A stretch of DNA of 64,000 nucleotides from Branchiostoma floridae (GCF_000003815.2 NC_049996.1:17409322-17473321), one strand, 5' to 3'; shown: positions 12,090 through 24,856, numbered from the stretch's first letter. Notes: generated from the letters alone by a model not told the origin. Numbers and translations are program-made.

Positions 12090-12835
12090 CAGACATTGAC
12101 TCGCAAGAAAAGTGCCTTTATTTTAAATTGGTTGACGATTTCTCCTATATACAATATTCCAGATCAGCAATTAGTGTTTTAGTTGTAAGTTAAAGAAACT
12201 ATTAAAAATTTGAAGTCAGAGGTGTTGCCTTTCATTATGTTACTTTCAATCCCTCACAATAGGAGTCGGAAGTCTCCGTAATGGGTTTTCCAAGGGGTAA
12301 TTACAACTCAATAGCAGTCGAAATTAGTTCTCTTTTCTTTTTGCTGACTGTCAACTCAACACTATTGATGGTGCAGGCAAAAGATAAAAATCTTTGGGTT
12401 CTAAAGTTACATGCTTAGAAAAGCACCAAATGTAGTTTCCTATCTTGATGGCGTCTTCCTTTCTTTTCATCGCAGGAAATGACTGAAAAATCAATCACGA
12501 ACAGAAATGAACTCCTCTATCTTCTCTTTCAAGTCTTGAGCACACAATAATTCTAGACTTCTTCAATAGGTGTGTCAACTTACAGCAACATCACATCCCA
12601 TTGCTGTATCTTCTGTGCTAATTTTCTTGAAGTGCACAAGAATGGTTCTTCAATCAAGAAGTAAAACCTTGAAATTCAAACCTGCGATCACTGTTTGACT
12701 GAATATCAATAAAATGTAACAAATCGAAGAGGTTTTTACTAAGGCAACTGAGAGTCATATTCTTTGCGATTATATATAAGCTGAACAGAAAAATCAATCA
12801 CTTAACAGAAATGTTATTTTCTTTCTTACTACTAA
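12090..12835. other. No gene recognised
   Basis: Unique-looking AT-rich sequence; nothing supported. Confidence 0.5.
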
Positions 12836-12839
12836 TGTC

Positions 12840-13298
12840 AGTGGTGTTTAAGTACTGCCTATCGTCCTTGCTCAAAGGCACTAGTGATTTTGTGACGACA
12901 GCGATAGCGGTCGTGATTTGTGATCCGGCTGCCCGGGTTCGGCGCGGGTTCGAATCCCGGGAGTCGGGATGTTGTTTCTTTCTGTTCTACTTGCCCCTCT
13001 GGTTGTTTCATTGGTTCCCATGCCGACCCTGTGAGTAACAGGCTAGCGGATGTGCCACACAGGGATGTCGAACTCGGATATTCGAGGACGAATCTTGAAG
13101 AAAAGGGGGAGTAGTGTAACAGTGGTGTTTAAGTACTGCCTATCGTCCTTGCTCAAAGGCACTAGTGCTTTTGTGGCGACGGCTACAGCGATAGTGGTCG
13201 TGATTTGTGATCCAGCTGCCCGGGTTTGGCGCGGGTTCGAATCCCGTCAGTCAGGATGTTGTTTCTTTCTGTTCTACTTGCCCCTCTGGTTGTTTCAC
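12840..13298 (+). mobile_element. tRNA-derived SINE, two direct copies
   Basis: Copies at 12840-13010 and 13121-13298 (281 bp apart) share GTTTAAGTACTGCCTATCGT, CTCAAAGGCACTAGTG, a perfect B box GGTTCGAATCC (12947) and TTGCCCCTCTGGTTGTTTCA. A related, diverged piece lies at 22016-22172 and a tail at 36975-37060. The clover-leaf is incomplete, so these are SINEs, not tRNA genes. Confidence 0.72.
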
Positions 13299-13299
13299 T

Positions 13300-14560
13300 A
13301 ACAGTGACAATATTAACCTTCAAAACCTTACAGTTCAATAATTCTACCTTCTTCTGAACAGTGCAACCTCACCACTAACTCAGGCTCTTTGATCTGAGAT
13401 GTTCGGCCAAAACGTCTATAAATAAAGAAAAACCAAAGACAGACAGAATCGGACTTGCAAAGATTTAGAGGACATTTGGGTTGGAGGTTTAAATCAGCGC
13501 TTTTGATGTGGAAAGTAGTGCATGAACCAAATTGCCCCCGTATTTTTCAACTGTCAAAGTAAAGACCCATTAGGAAGTGATGTACTGTTATTATGGCTTC
13601 AGACTCAGTCTTAGGCTTTGAACTACCCATGAATAAGGAAACAGGGGCATCAAGGAGCGCTTTTTATCTCATCTAAGGAACATATAATCTGTTGTGATCA
13701 ATTTTCCAAAAAAGCAAATTAGACAATATTGAAGCACTGGACATTGAGCAGAGTTATAATTTTGATATAATGTTTAACTTACTGTTTGTGGTAATTTCTG
13801 ATGGTAACTTTTGGAGTTTCAGGCACACAGTCACAGTCTCTCTTACAGGTTTTTATCTATATCATTATTGAAAAGCTCAATGGTTTTTGAACCAAGGAGG
13901 TTTAAACCTCCTTGTTTCAACTAAATAGCCACTCTCTCTCTCTTGCTGGCAACAAACGAAGCTTCTACTACAAAATAAAGTCTTGATACTGGACAATACC
14001 TTATAACAGAAAATATCAGCCTTAGAGCACTATGATAGGCTACATACATTTTGGAACTGTGGCAACACTGTTGGACTACCTTTTGTAATTCTGTATCAGG
14101 GCTCGAAATACCACCTGCATATGCATGTTAGTGCAGGTAAGATTGGAGCTGTGCAGGTATTTCTAGTTTTCTACCTGCACCAAACCTGCACTGGTCCATG
14201 TACTAGGTTTTATACATAAATATCCTATGGTGTAGATGCATTTGGATTGTTATTAGCTGCATTGATTGTTACCACCTATTAAGTATAAACTAAAAATAAA
14301 TGGTTCCTGAACAATTTCAGTATGATCCATACTTCCTAGATTCAGCTGCAGGTAAAATTTGTCTGGTGCAGGTAATTTTCAATGCCACCTGCACCAGTGC
14401 AGATATGCAGAAAAAAGTATTTCGATCCCTGTGTATGGACTCCAGGAAGAATAAAATTTACATGTGATTTGTGAGTTCTAATGGAGATCGAAATAAACAA
14501 ACAAATAAACTTAACCAATACGTAGATCAAGGCGTACACTCTCCAACAAGATCTCTTCTG
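13300..14560. other. No gene recognised
   Basis: Holds a short perfect palindrome (AAGGAGGTTTAAACCTCCTT at 13900-13919) and, at 14100-14410, repeated CACCTGCA/TGCAGGT phrases in inverted arrangement that look like a degraded inverted-repeat element. No coding evidence. Confidence 0.45.
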
Positions 14561-14564
14561 CATC

Positions 14565-14642
14565 ACTGATGAAAAATGACGTTATCTGAAACATCTTACC
14601 ATTTCCAAACTCATATCCAGTTGCTTGAGTACTGCTATTTGG
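14565..14642. mobile_element. Fragment of the 1716 inverted-repeat family
   Basis: Contains the family landmarks CATCACTGATGAAAAATGAC, TATCTGAAAC, CATTTCCAAACTCATATCCA and GTTGCTTGAGTACTGCTATT in the order seen at 39790-39870. Confidence 0.6.
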
Positions 14643-15059
14643 CACTTACCCAATAAGACTTCCCCTGGTGTTTTAAATAGTGATGTTAACCCCAGAACTG
14701 AGCCCCCCCTGCCCAGGTCAGAGGTCAATGTTCCCCCTGTGTTCAATTTTCCACTTGACCTTGAGACAAGCGGAGGTCAATGTCACCATCAGGGCTCCTT
14801 ACCGCCTGAGCGATGGAGAGGGATGGAGCCCAGACGGAGGGAAGACGTCTTGAGACATAACTCTGGCTCCTTGGGAGGGATCTGAGACTCACATTAACCT
14901 CCAAGGGCTGACTTGACCTCTAAGAAACTTAGGGACGCGTCTTTAACCTTGTGATCAAGGAAACGGAAACTTCTAGGACTTGTGAAGTGAGTGAAGAAGG
15001 TTAAAGAAATCCTAATAGTTGTTAAAATCCTTCCAACACCATTTGGTGCACAGGACAGT

Positions 15060-15200
15060 GCCTGTCTCTTATTTTCTAGCCCTTGGGCCACACAGGCTTC
15101 TACTATCATGGGACTAGTCTGCTGGCAGTGGAGTGTTTTGACTCATAAAATACTGAGTGTAAGCAGAGAAGGAAGAGATCTTGTGCCAGAGAGTAATTCC
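15060..15200 (-). mobile_element. SINE body fragment
   Basis: CTTGGGCCACACAGGCTTCT, GGACTAGTCTGCTGGCAGTG and AAGCAGAGAAGGAAGAGATC parallel the SINE body at 20140-20275. Confidence 0.55.
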
Positions 15201-15667
15201 TTGATTGGAATAAAGCTTCCTGACTTTCTGGCCGATTTGACTTGTTGGATCTTGGGTCGATCTAAATTGGACTATCTCTGGGGGAAGTCTGTATTTTCTT
15301 ACATTTACACAGTTTCAGGCAGTAAGTTTAGTTAGAGTCAGTGTTTCTCCACAGCTTCAAGTTTATATACTGCCCTTTTGATGAATATTTACTACTTATA
15401 TTTATACTTACTTGTAGGACAATTTAAATTTGGTAAGAATCTGTTAATCATAGGACATCTGATACTTTTCTCTTTCACTTGATATAAATTCTTATTCAGG
15501 ACTGCACACTCGGGGCAAAGCTTGACCTGCGTCACAGACACTCCTGGACTCACATAAAAAATGTGTGTCCTCAGCATATCTAAGAAATTGTTGCAAAGAA
15601 AAGTCTAAAGAGTTCCACTATATATATATATATAGCTACTAATAAGATCTGCAAAACGGCTTCTTAC

Positions 15668-15924
15668 CTTAGCCGTGCCCATTTCCTCAGTACAGGGGAT
15701 TCCATGGGAGGCTGATTGTGACGATGATGATGATGATGGTAATGCACTTCGTGATGGAGTCCCATTAAAGTTCTTAAAGGAAAATCCCTCGGTGTTCCCG
15801 CATGGTTTAGCCTCAAGGTCAAGGGCACACTTTGTCCATCTGTTCAAGGTCACAGGGTGGTAGAGGTCATGTGTGTGGGTTGGCCAGTCCAGATGTATTC
15901 CTCGGTTGTTGGCAACTTCCAGTC
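15668..15924 (-). CDS. Possible exon of an unrecognised gene (85 codons)
   Basis: On the minus strand a pyrimidine-rich acceptor (TCTTTTGATTTTAAG) is followed by 257 open bases and the donor GCTAAG|GTAAGA. The frame reads LEVANNRGIHLDWPTHTHDL, YHPVTLNRWTKCALDLEAKP and on to a (TCA)n-encoded Ser run and CTEEMGTAK. It enters with one base borrowed from an upstream exon and ends in phase 0. I do not recognise the family and see no partner exons, so it may be chance or a repeat-derived ORF. Confidence 0.28.
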
Positions 15925-16030
15925 CTTAAAATCAAAAGAGAACATCATTGGTTTAATGTAACGTTATACATTGTGTTATGATAGGAGTTATTAAATAACC
16001 TCTACACGTAGAACAAAAGTGTGTGTACTA

Positions 16031-16065
16031 GCATTAGTTTGTTTATTTGTTTGTTTGTTTGTTTG
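16031..16065. repeat. (GTTT)n microsatellite
   Basis: Simple GTTT/GTTTGT run. Confidence 0.9.
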
Positions 16066-16616
16066 TAAATCAACAGAAAATTCCCTTATTTCTTTACTAT
16101 GATACCATTTTGCCCTATGTAGGGCTAGTCTTCTAGGATTTGAAGTTTGAGCAATAAAAACATACATATACACATACATGCAGACATACATATACAGACT
16201 ACAGACTAATCATAAGATACACAAGATAAACATAATGCAAATTGTACAGATAAAAAAACTATTAACTTCACTATCAACTGCAAATTACTGTGTTAGTAAT
16301 AGCATTTAATACACAGTACCCAATCCCTGTCCTTGGTGCTGATTGGCTGTTATTGAATTTTATCAATCATTGGAAAAGTAAGAAATAAAATGACCTTTTC
16401 CACTAAAATGCCATCACTCTGTTCCCTATACATTCTTCAGAATCCACCAACCCACCCACTTCATCAGTGTACCATCCCTAGACCACATAATGATTGCTGA
16501 GTGATCAATCCCTCTTTAGTGCGTAATGACTCTTCCCCGGGGACATTAATGCCCTGTCCCAGGGAGCCGATGTGAGGTGCAGACCTGGAGCAGAGCCAGG
16601 CACAGGACTTAGGCCC

Positions 16617-16952
16617 AATCTATACACAGTTTTTACCGATATCTGTGGATGTGTCGGGAGGGATCTGGAACGCTGGCCGCGGGACACCCATGGCGCTTGC
16701 AGTCATAAACAGCTATATAGCCTAATGAGCCTGCGTTCTATGCTAATGAGCCCTTCCGAAGTCAGGACACATCTACACGCGCGCGGAAGCTGTCGGGGAC
16801 CCCTGTTAAGCTATCGTACGAATGGTCTGGACCTTTCGGGAGAAATTTTCCCGATATCGTAATGGCGATATAGTAGTTCCATCTAGACGATGAAAAAAAG
16901 CGGCGAGAGGTTGTAGGCTCGCCGATATCGGGAAAAACTGTGTGTAGATCGT
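16617..16952. mobile_element. MITE-like element with about 28-bp inverted ends
   Basis: The left end ATCTATACACAGTTTTTACC then GATATC is inverted at the right end (GATATCGGGAAAAACTGTGT then GTAGAT). The interior is unusually GC-rich (CGCGCGCGGAAG near 16779) and has no meaningful ORF. Confidence 0.68.
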
Positions 16953-17036
16953 GCCTTGTCTTACAGCAACTATTTATTTATACAACATAGTCTTACAGTA
17001 ACCATTTACAACCTGGGCCACACAGATTCAGTCTGT

Positions 17037-17330
17037 CGGTTGCAGTGTTTTAGCCAGCCTGAATTTTTTTTCATCACAGGATTTTGAATGGAAATCCTGT
17101 CAAAGGCACAGCAATCATAGGGGGACCTGGGGGCATGCTCCCCTGGGAAAATTTTGAAATCTAGACCCTCTGAAATGCCACTTCCTTTATTTTGAGGGGA
17201 ATTTTGCTGGTAGACTCAGCATGGTTCAATCTGTATTTTTGCCAATTTTTGTCCAGCACAGAGGACATAATGGAAAAAATTATCGCAGCAAAATTAAGTC
17301 AAAGGACGGATACTGGCTAGTACCTTGGTC
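17037..17330. mobile_element. hAT-like MITE, diverged copy
   Basis: Parallels 28995-29358: TTTTAGCCAGCCTGAA, TTTTGAAATCTAGACCCTCT, CTGGTAGACT, TTTTTGTCCAGCACAGAGGA and ACTGGCTAGTACC. Confidence 0.72.
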
Positions 17331-18117
17331 AGTTCTGGTTAAAACAAAATGCTAAAATGGAAAATTAGAACAGAGTCTGTTAACACTGGTATCATGGTAA
17401 AGAATAATGGTACTAGATATTCTTCTGTTAGCCATGCCTCAAACACACTGAAAAATCCAGCATACTTCTAAATTTATATAACAGTACAGATAAACCTGTC
17501 TAGAACAACCACTCAAGGCACAAGAAAAAGTGGTTCGCTATAGACAGGTGGTCTCCATTGACATGTTACCACTAGACTAAGTGAGAGGGTTGGCACTTGA
17601 TGAAAAGTAGCCAAATGCTTTAAATGCTTTGCTTTTTCAGGTTATGTTGCTCACAGTAGAGTTTGTGTAGAAATAAGAACACCCACCAAAACTGCCAACT
17701 CTTGTGGTTAACTGTTATAAAAATAAAAGGACCGAACAATGCAGTTTACATTGTACAATGTCATGTCTTTTCCCACAAGGTGTTATATAGAGAAGACAGA
17801 TGCTATGTACAGTATTTACACATTCACTGTACTGGGGAAATTCTCCTACCTCTTTTTGAGCAGTAGACCATGGCTTTAAGTCCTGTCTAAAGCATAGTAA
17901 CCCTTTCCACTTTGTGTGTACGCCTGTTGAAGCAAGTGTTACAAAGAAAAGTTTAAAAGTTACAATAAGACTACAGCCGGACTTGAATTCCTGTTACCTT
18001 CAGGACAGGAGGATGGGTTACTAACCCGCACATGAAACTGCATAGAATCACTCTCATAGATCTGAAACCCTCTGTAGTTACTAAAGGGTTACCGGTACAT
18101 TATGTGAGTAGATTTCT

Positions 18118-19222
18118 TTTTACCTCCATGAAAAAATGGAGGTATAGTTTTGAGTGTGTCTGTCTGTGTGTGTGTGTGTCTGTGTGTCTGTGTGTGTGTC
18201 TGTGTGTCCGCATATTTGTGGTCAGCATAACTTGATAACCTCTCGATGGACTACAATGATAATTGGTATGTGGGTAGGGGTTGGGAAGACGAAGGTCAAG
18301 GTCAATTTTGGGCCCCCTGGTATGTGGCCTTGGTACTGCAGCGCAACTTCCGGTTTTGCTATCTCGGTGTTCTGAACAAGCTATGGTCACGATTTTTGAG
18401 TATTAGATAGCTCTTATGCTCAGGAAAAAATGACATAAGTTTGGGCCCCCTAGCGTCTAGTTTTGGGATAGCAGGGGCATTTTTGTCAAAAACTTCTGAC
18501 GAGGATAACTCAAGAAGGGAAGAACAGATTTTCATGATTTTTGGTATGTAGGTACCTTAGACAATGTTGTACAAGATAAAATACCAATTATGCAAAATAG
18601 GAGTACATTTGGATAATTAATGAGAATATTCTATCATAGCAGTTTTTTCAATGTATCTCTTGTCCCGTACGTGATATGGTCGTGACATTTGGGTGGTAGA
18701 TAGCTTTTAGCGTCATGACAAAGTGGGGCAAGTTTCAGTCCCCTAACATTCAATTGTGGAACTGCAGGGGCGTTTTTGTCAAGACACTCCAAAGAGGATA
18801 ACTGCAGAAAGGAACGGCGGATTGCCTGCATTTTAGGTATACTGGTAGCTTAGGCAAAGATGTTCATAACGATATACATGTTATGCACATGAGGACATCA
18901 TTTGCATAATTAATGAGTAAGTTGTATAATTCCATAATTTCAATAACTTTACTTCAATAAATGTAAGACATGTATATTATGATAGATGGAACATAAGCAG
19001 ATGCCAAATATGCTAATGAGGAACTGATTTGCATAATATATGCAAAAATTGCAAAACTGCTCAATGATTAATGATGGGAATTTTATACTTGACATATGTA
19101 TGTTAGTCAATGATGAACATCACCATGCATGAATCATGAAAATGTGCAAGTCATTTGCATAAAATTTACAAAAGCTTGAATATTTCATGGAGGTATGAGG
19201 TCGCCGAACTCTAGTTGTTTTG
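18118..19222. mobile_element. Large dispersed repeat bounded by CCTCCATGAAA / TTCATGGAGGTA
   Basis: Begins ACCTCCATGAAAAAATGGAG and ends ATTTCATGGAGGTATGAGGT then CGCCGAACTC. Contains a (TGTG)TC run (18158-18210) and two related inner blocks (near 18480-18560 and 18770-18850, GAGGATAACT, GGGGC.TTTTTGTCAA). No transposase ORF seen; class unknown. Confidence 0.55.
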
Positions 19223-20104
19223 TGTACTAGATATACATAAATTTTGACCAATTTAGCTACACTTCGATTGGTTGTGACAGAGAAGACAGACAATATATAC
19301 AGTTATCTAAAGATTCATTTTACTGGGCAAATTCTCCTAGCTCTTTTTGACAAGTACAATGAACAGCAGACCAAGGACTGGCACCCTTTCCAGTTGGTGA
19401 CTATGAAGCCTTACCCTGTTTTAGAAAGTGTAACGAGGAAAAGTTCAGTAGTTACAATAAGATTACAGCCAGAACTACACTCCTGTTACCTACAGGACTG
19501 GAGGAACAGTTACTAACCCTGCATGTAACTGCAATAGGTGTACGAATCGCAGCCTGTCTAAGAAAGTGTGACAGCAAAAAGTTCAAATGAATTTAGTTAC
19601 AATAAGACTACATCTGGGACTGGAGGAAAGGTTACTAACCCTACATGTAACTGCAATGAATCACTCTCACAGCTCGAACCCTGAATAAAAACGGAGGATT
19701 AATGTCCAGGTTTCACCATGGAGGCTGAATTAATGGTTTTGAGCCTCTGAAGCCTTCTGCAGCAGGGGTTACATTAAGTGAGTGGGTACTAATGGACTTT
19801 GGAGTGACGGACGTTTTAACTCTGGCTGTGAGTAGATCCTTGTGAAGCACACTAAGGCCAGACAAATGTAGCACCTTGTTTCGAGGGACCTTTTCTTCTG
19901 GTTGGAACATATTTCATTTATTTTTTCATTTATTCTATTTAACCAGGTATTACTCTCAGGGCTAATGCCCTGTTTTTCAGGAAAACCTGGGAACACCAAC
20001 TTCACAACTAACATAAATTCTTAACTATGGGTAAGTTCACTAGATTAATAAGTATAAATATAAGAGGTTGATATAAAGTTAAAATTGCCCATACATCTGA
20101 GTGT

Positions 20105-20372
20105 GCAGATGCTTAGGGGTGGCGGTGCCCATCTCCATTTCTGTAGCCCCTGGGCCACACATTTGTGCAAGCCACTACATCAGGGGGCTGGTCTGCTGCT
20201 AGTGATGTGTGTTTAACTTCCATACTCTTCCTAATTTGTGCTGAAAGCTAGGCAGAGAAAGCAGCATGTACCATTTTTAAATAGTCTTTGGTCTGACTTG
20301 GCCGGGGATCGAACTCAGGACCTACCGAATGCAAGGCGAACACTCTACACACTCGGCTATTGCACCAGTCAA
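20105..20372 (-). mobile_element. tRNA-derived SINE, fairly complete
   Basis: Read on the minus strand the head (20293-20372) gives GGTGCAATAGCCGAGTGTG, TTCGCCTTGCATTCGGTAGG and GAGTTCGATCCCCGGCC, clear A and B boxes of a tRNA. The body follows toward 20105. The short minus-strand ORF here is a by-product. Confidence 0.78.
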
Positions 20373-20557
20373 GAGGGTGATATACTAAAATGTAAAATAC
20401 TTGATTGAGGCATTCCAAGCTAAAGAAACTGATTGAATTGAAGACGATAAAAACTTTGCACTTTTTTAAATCATCATAGAGTACCACAACCTTTTCAAAC
20501 AGCGATAAATACTGTACTGTATCTGCTGTGGTCCTATTCTACTTTACTTTGGCGTTT

Positions 20558-20632
20558 TCAGATCCGTTTTTTTGGACCAGCCCAACAACAAAAAGGTTTA
20601 GTACCGGTACACGATACCAGTATCCACCCCTA
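20558..20632. mobile_element. End fragment of the GGTACCGGTAC MITE family
   Basis: TTTTTTTGGACCAGCCCAAC, AACAAAAAGGTTTAGTACCG and GTACACGATACC parallel the right end of the element at 49491-49902. Confidence 0.62.
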
Positions 20633-21010
20633 CATGTAGTTATTCCCATTCTACAGGATTATTTCATCATAAAACACGGAACAGCTTTCTGTTTTTAGAT
20701 AAATAAGATGCAAAACTTAGTCCCTGCAAATTTTGCAAATGGCAACAAAATTTAGCACACTTACTTAGCCTACTATGAATGCATTAAAAGAACATGAATT
20801 CATGAAAATTCATGAACTTCATGGAAGATATTTGGCATCTGATTGTACTCTATAACAAGACAGATATGACTTGGGAATTGATTGACTCGATACAATGTAT
20901 TATCATTCTGTAACGTTAATGAATAAAGATTTAGCGCATCTAGCGCATATACATGATTTGAATCTTAATCATGTATGTTTATTGACGAATATGCATTTGG
21001 AAAGAGAGCA

Positions 21011-21723
21011 NNNNNNNNNNNNNNNNNNNNNNNNNNNNNNNNNNNNNNNNNNNNNNNNNNNNNNNNNNNNNNNNNNNNNNNNNNNNNNNNNNNNNNNNNN
21101 NNNNNNNNNNNNNNNNNNNNNNNNNNNNNNNNNNNNNNNNNNNNNNNNNNNNNNNNNNNNNNNNNNNNNNNNNNNNNNNNNNNNNNNNNNNNNNNNNNNN
21201 NNNNNNNNNNNNNNNNNNNNNNNNNNNNNNNNNNNNNNNNNNNNNNNNNNNNNNNNNNNNNNNNNNNNNNNNNNNNNNNNNNNNNNNNNNNNNNNNNNNN
21301 NNNNNNNNNNNNNNNNNNNNNNNNNNNNNNNNNNNNNNNNNNNNNNNNNNNNNNNNNNNNNNNNNNNNNNNNNNNNNNNNNNNNNNNNNNNNNNNNNNNN
21401 NNNNNNNNNNNNNNNNNNNNNNNNNNNNNNNNNNNNNNNNNNNNNNNNNNNNNNNNNNNNNNNNNNNNNNNNNNNNNNNNNNNNNNNNNNNNNNNNNNNN
21501 NNNNNNNNNNNNNNNNNNNNNNNNNNNNNNNNNNNNNNNNNNNNNNNNNNNNNNNNNNNNNNNNNNNNNNNNNNNNNNNNNNNNNNNNNNNNNNNNNNNN
21601 NNNNNNNNNNNNNNNNNNNNNNNNNNNNNNNNNNNNNNNNNNNNNNNNNNNNNNNNNNNNNNNNNNNNNNNNNNNNNNNNNNNNNNNNNNNNNNNNNNNN
21701 NNNNNNNNNNNNNNNNNNNNNNN
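21011..21723. other. Assembly gap (713 N)
   Basis: Unresolved bases; open frames across it are artefacts. Confidence 1.
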
Positions 21724-22015
21724 GCATAATTGATAAAAATCCACCACAACACGTAACCAAGGACAGACTGATCTGATATGTAGGTTCTCAATTTAAAATA
21801 AAAGTAATGGACTTGAAGTTCAACACAAAAGCAGAGTTCGAGGGGAAGTCTGTACCTTAGTACGCACAGTTTCAGAGAAGGAATATGGTTCAAGTTCAAG
21901 TTTTCTTCCCAGCTTTCTGTTTCCATGTTGTTCTCTTGCTGAATGTTTGCTTCAAAATGTTCTGAGTGTAACAGAGGGGTTCAAGCATCGCCAAACTGAC
22001 CATGCAAAATGGCTC

Positions 22016-22172
22016 TGAGCCTTTTAGCGTAGTGGTTTGTATTACAGGGTTTGTGGTCTGGCAGCCCGGTTTCATCGCAGGTTTGAATCCATGGAGTTAG
22101 GATAATGTTATCTGTTTCTACTCGCCTCTTACCACTGAAATAATTTGGTGTGGCCCAATATTCAAACTCATA
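22016..22172 (+). mobile_element. tRNA-derived SINE, diverged copy
   Basis: A box-like TTTAGCGTAGTGG and B box GGTTTGAATCC, followed by TGTTTCTACTCGCCTCTTAC as in the 12840 family. Confidence 0.62.
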
Positions 22173-22742
22173 CACGTACCTAGTAAGTAGATCATGGCAG
22201 ACGTCAATTCAAACCTGATCAAAAAATCTCCCCATTATTGAGCCGTACATTCGTATCCACAGAAGCGACTATAAATCATATTGGACACAACACGGCTTGT
22301 CCCTGGTGTTAAGGGAAATTGGCAATTTGAGAAGAAAATTCATATCAAGGAACCAGATGTGGCATTTATATTGAAGAACATTGTGCAAATCAGATCATAG
22401 TATACACATTTGTCAGGTTTGTGTCATACACGATGCACATATTGTGAGTCTTAGTGACATGGGGCAGATATGATGAAACATAATACACAGCAAGGGGGTC
22501 ACTGTTTGCAGCTATACGTTATAAATTCCAAAAGTGAACAAAATACAGCTTAAAATGCTCTGTTCAATCCTGGGCACATTTCCCGGTCTAAGATATTGAG
22601 ATGGAATGCAGGACACAGATTAATGGTTTATATAACTCGATAAAAAGCCTTTATAGTGTGCATGGTGAAAGGGCCTTGGAAATCAGATATGGACCACATG
22701 AAAACAGAAGGGTAGGAGCCGTAGGGGATTCTACTCTCATCT

Positions 22743-23170
22743 GACTGTGTTCCCTCAATGAAACTGTGTGTACCAAGGTTCAGGTTTTCCCTCAGGCCAC
22801 ACCAATTTAATTTCTTGGTTCACGGATTTTTTCATAAAAAATCGGGAGCGAGAGGGCGAAATAAAAATAAAAATTGTAAAATGGTTGGGGTAAAGGTAAC
22901 GGCTAATGCAAAACATAAGGAAAAAAAGTTTTCAGCTTGAAAAAAGTACAAAAACACTATTATTTTACAGTAACAGCACCTGTACCCACACTTTAAGGAG
23001 CTTATAATATAAAGGCCAATTTGCTACACCAGAAAGTTGGTGAATGGTTTCATTAATGGTGAAAATTTGCTGAGTGGTAATTTATTTTTATTTTTTTCCC
23101 CAAAAAATAGGAGCGAGCGAATCCGTGAACCAAGAGATAAATTGGTGTGGCCTCAGACTCTGGTTTTCAT
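22743..23170. mobile_element. Inverted-repeat element around GGTTCACGGATT
   Basis: The left arm (22743-22860: AGGCCACACCAATTTAATTT, CTTGGTTCACGGATTTTTTC, GGGAGCGAGAGGGCG) is inverted at 23085-23165 (GGAGCGAGCGAATCCGTGAA, CCAAGAGATAAATTGGTGTG, GCCTCAGACT). The CACCAATTT/CCAACAAAT phrase recurs at about 2510, 2860 and 40845. Confidence 0.65.
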
Positions 23171-23194
23171 TTGGTTTACAATTTTCAGTTAGTA

Positions 23195-23775
23195 NNNNNN
23201 NNNNNNNNNNNNNNNNNNNNNNNNNNNNNNNNNNNNNNNNNNNNNNNNNNNNNNNNNNNNNNNNNNNNNNNNNNNNNNNNNNNNNNNNNNNNNNNNNNNN
23301 NNNNNNNNNNNNNNNNNNNNNNNNNNNNNNNNNNNNNNNNNNNNNNNNNNNNNNNNNNNNNNNNNNNNNNNNNNNNNNNNNNNNNNNNNNNNNNNNNNNN
23401 NNNNNNNNNNNNNNNNNNNNNNNNNNNNNNNNNNNNNNNNNNNNNNNNNNNNNNNNNNNNNNNNNNNNNNNNNNNNNNNNNNNNNNNNNNNNNNNNNNNN
23501 NNNNNNNNNNNNNNNNNNNNNNNNNNNNNNNNNNNNNNNNNNNNNNNNNNNNNNNNNNNNNNNNNNNNNNNNNNNNNNNNNNNNNNNNNNNNNNNNNNNN
23601 NNNNNNNNNNNNNNNNNNNNNNNNNNNNNNNNNNNNNNNNNNNNNNNNNNNNNNNNNNNNNNNNNNNNNNNNNNNNNNNNNNNNNNNNNNNNNNNNNNNN
23701 NNNNNNNNNNNNNNNNNNNNNNNNNNNNNNNNNNNNNNNNNNNNNNNNNNNNNNNNNNNNNNNNNNNNNNNNNNN
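23195..23775. other. Assembly gap (581 N)
   Basis: Unresolved bases; the flanks are repeat-rich, which may explain the gap. Confidence 1.
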
Positions 23776-23869
23776 TTCGTTGGGACAAACATATGGAGCC
23801 CAAATGATATGATAATAATAATAATGGGTAGGAGCCGTAGGGGAATTCTGCTCTTATCTGACTATGTTC

Positions 23870-24720
23870 ACTCAATAAAACTGAGTGTACCATTAGGTAA
23901 GACTTTCTCCTTACGTAGACTATGTTTTCAATTTGATTTCCAGTTCCAGATCTGAAAACCAACAAATTCTGATGGTATGCCCTTGCACTGACACCATATT
24001 ATGTACATTATCAAATCATATAATATCCATGCATCCTGATTCAGTAGAATTGAGCACGATATGATGTACATTTTGTAACTCTGTTTTCACGTTCATCTTT
24101 TAGATGAAATGTTTTCTTAAGATCCGCAAACCAACAAATTAAGATGGTCTGTCCTAATACTGAAATCATCATAGAATGGAAATATATATTTTCCATCCAT
24201 CCTAAAATAGGGCACAATATGATGCACATTTTGTAACTGTTTTCACGTTTATTGTTTGGATCGGCATTTTTTTCTTTAGATCCGCTAACCAACAAATTAA
24301 GATAGTTTGTGCTAATACTGACATCAAATTATGTATATTATAGAAACATATAATCTCCATTCTTTCTGATTTTAAATTAGTAAAATTGGGCACAATATAA
24401 TGTACACTTTGTAACTGTTACATTACTCTGTTTTCAAGTTGATCTTTTAGATCAGCATTTAATTCTTTCAGAAATGCAAACCAACAAATTAAGATGGATT
24501 GTCCTAATACTGACATCATATTATGCATCAGTAAAATTGGACATGATATGAAGTACATATTGCATCTCTGTTTTCACACAAATCATTTAGAACAGCATCA
24601 TTTCTGCTATAGATCCGCAAACCAACAAATTAACTCGACATGCCCCTACTATACTGTCATCGTAATTTGTACATCATATAGGGACATCACATCTCCACCC
24701 TCCTGACTCAGTAACAAGCT
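23870..24720. repeat. Degenerate tandem array, about 150-170 bp units
   Basis: Five or so blocks each contain AACCAACAAATT.AGATGG, CCTAATACTGACATCATATT and CTGTTTTCACGTT.ATC. It may have grown from the adjoining element ending in CCAACAAATT. Confidence 0.7.
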
Positions 24721-24856
24721 GTACACACATAGCACACAGGGCTGGAGTGTGTAAGGGACCAGGTTAGGGGAATGCCCTTATCATTTTACCGTATGGAAAG
24801 AACATTCCAGTTCAGTGCCCGGCTGATAACTCCTGAGGGAGAGGATAAGACGGGGT

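Noticed and set aside
12900-12975. tRNA gene with perfect GGTTCGAATCC B box
   Set aside because: No complete clover-leaf and it is duplicated with non-tRNA tails 281 bp away, so a SINE is the better reading.
20895-23965. Long open frames spanning 21011-21723 and 23195-23775
   Set aside because: They run through undetermined bases; the real flanking codons are too few to mean anything.
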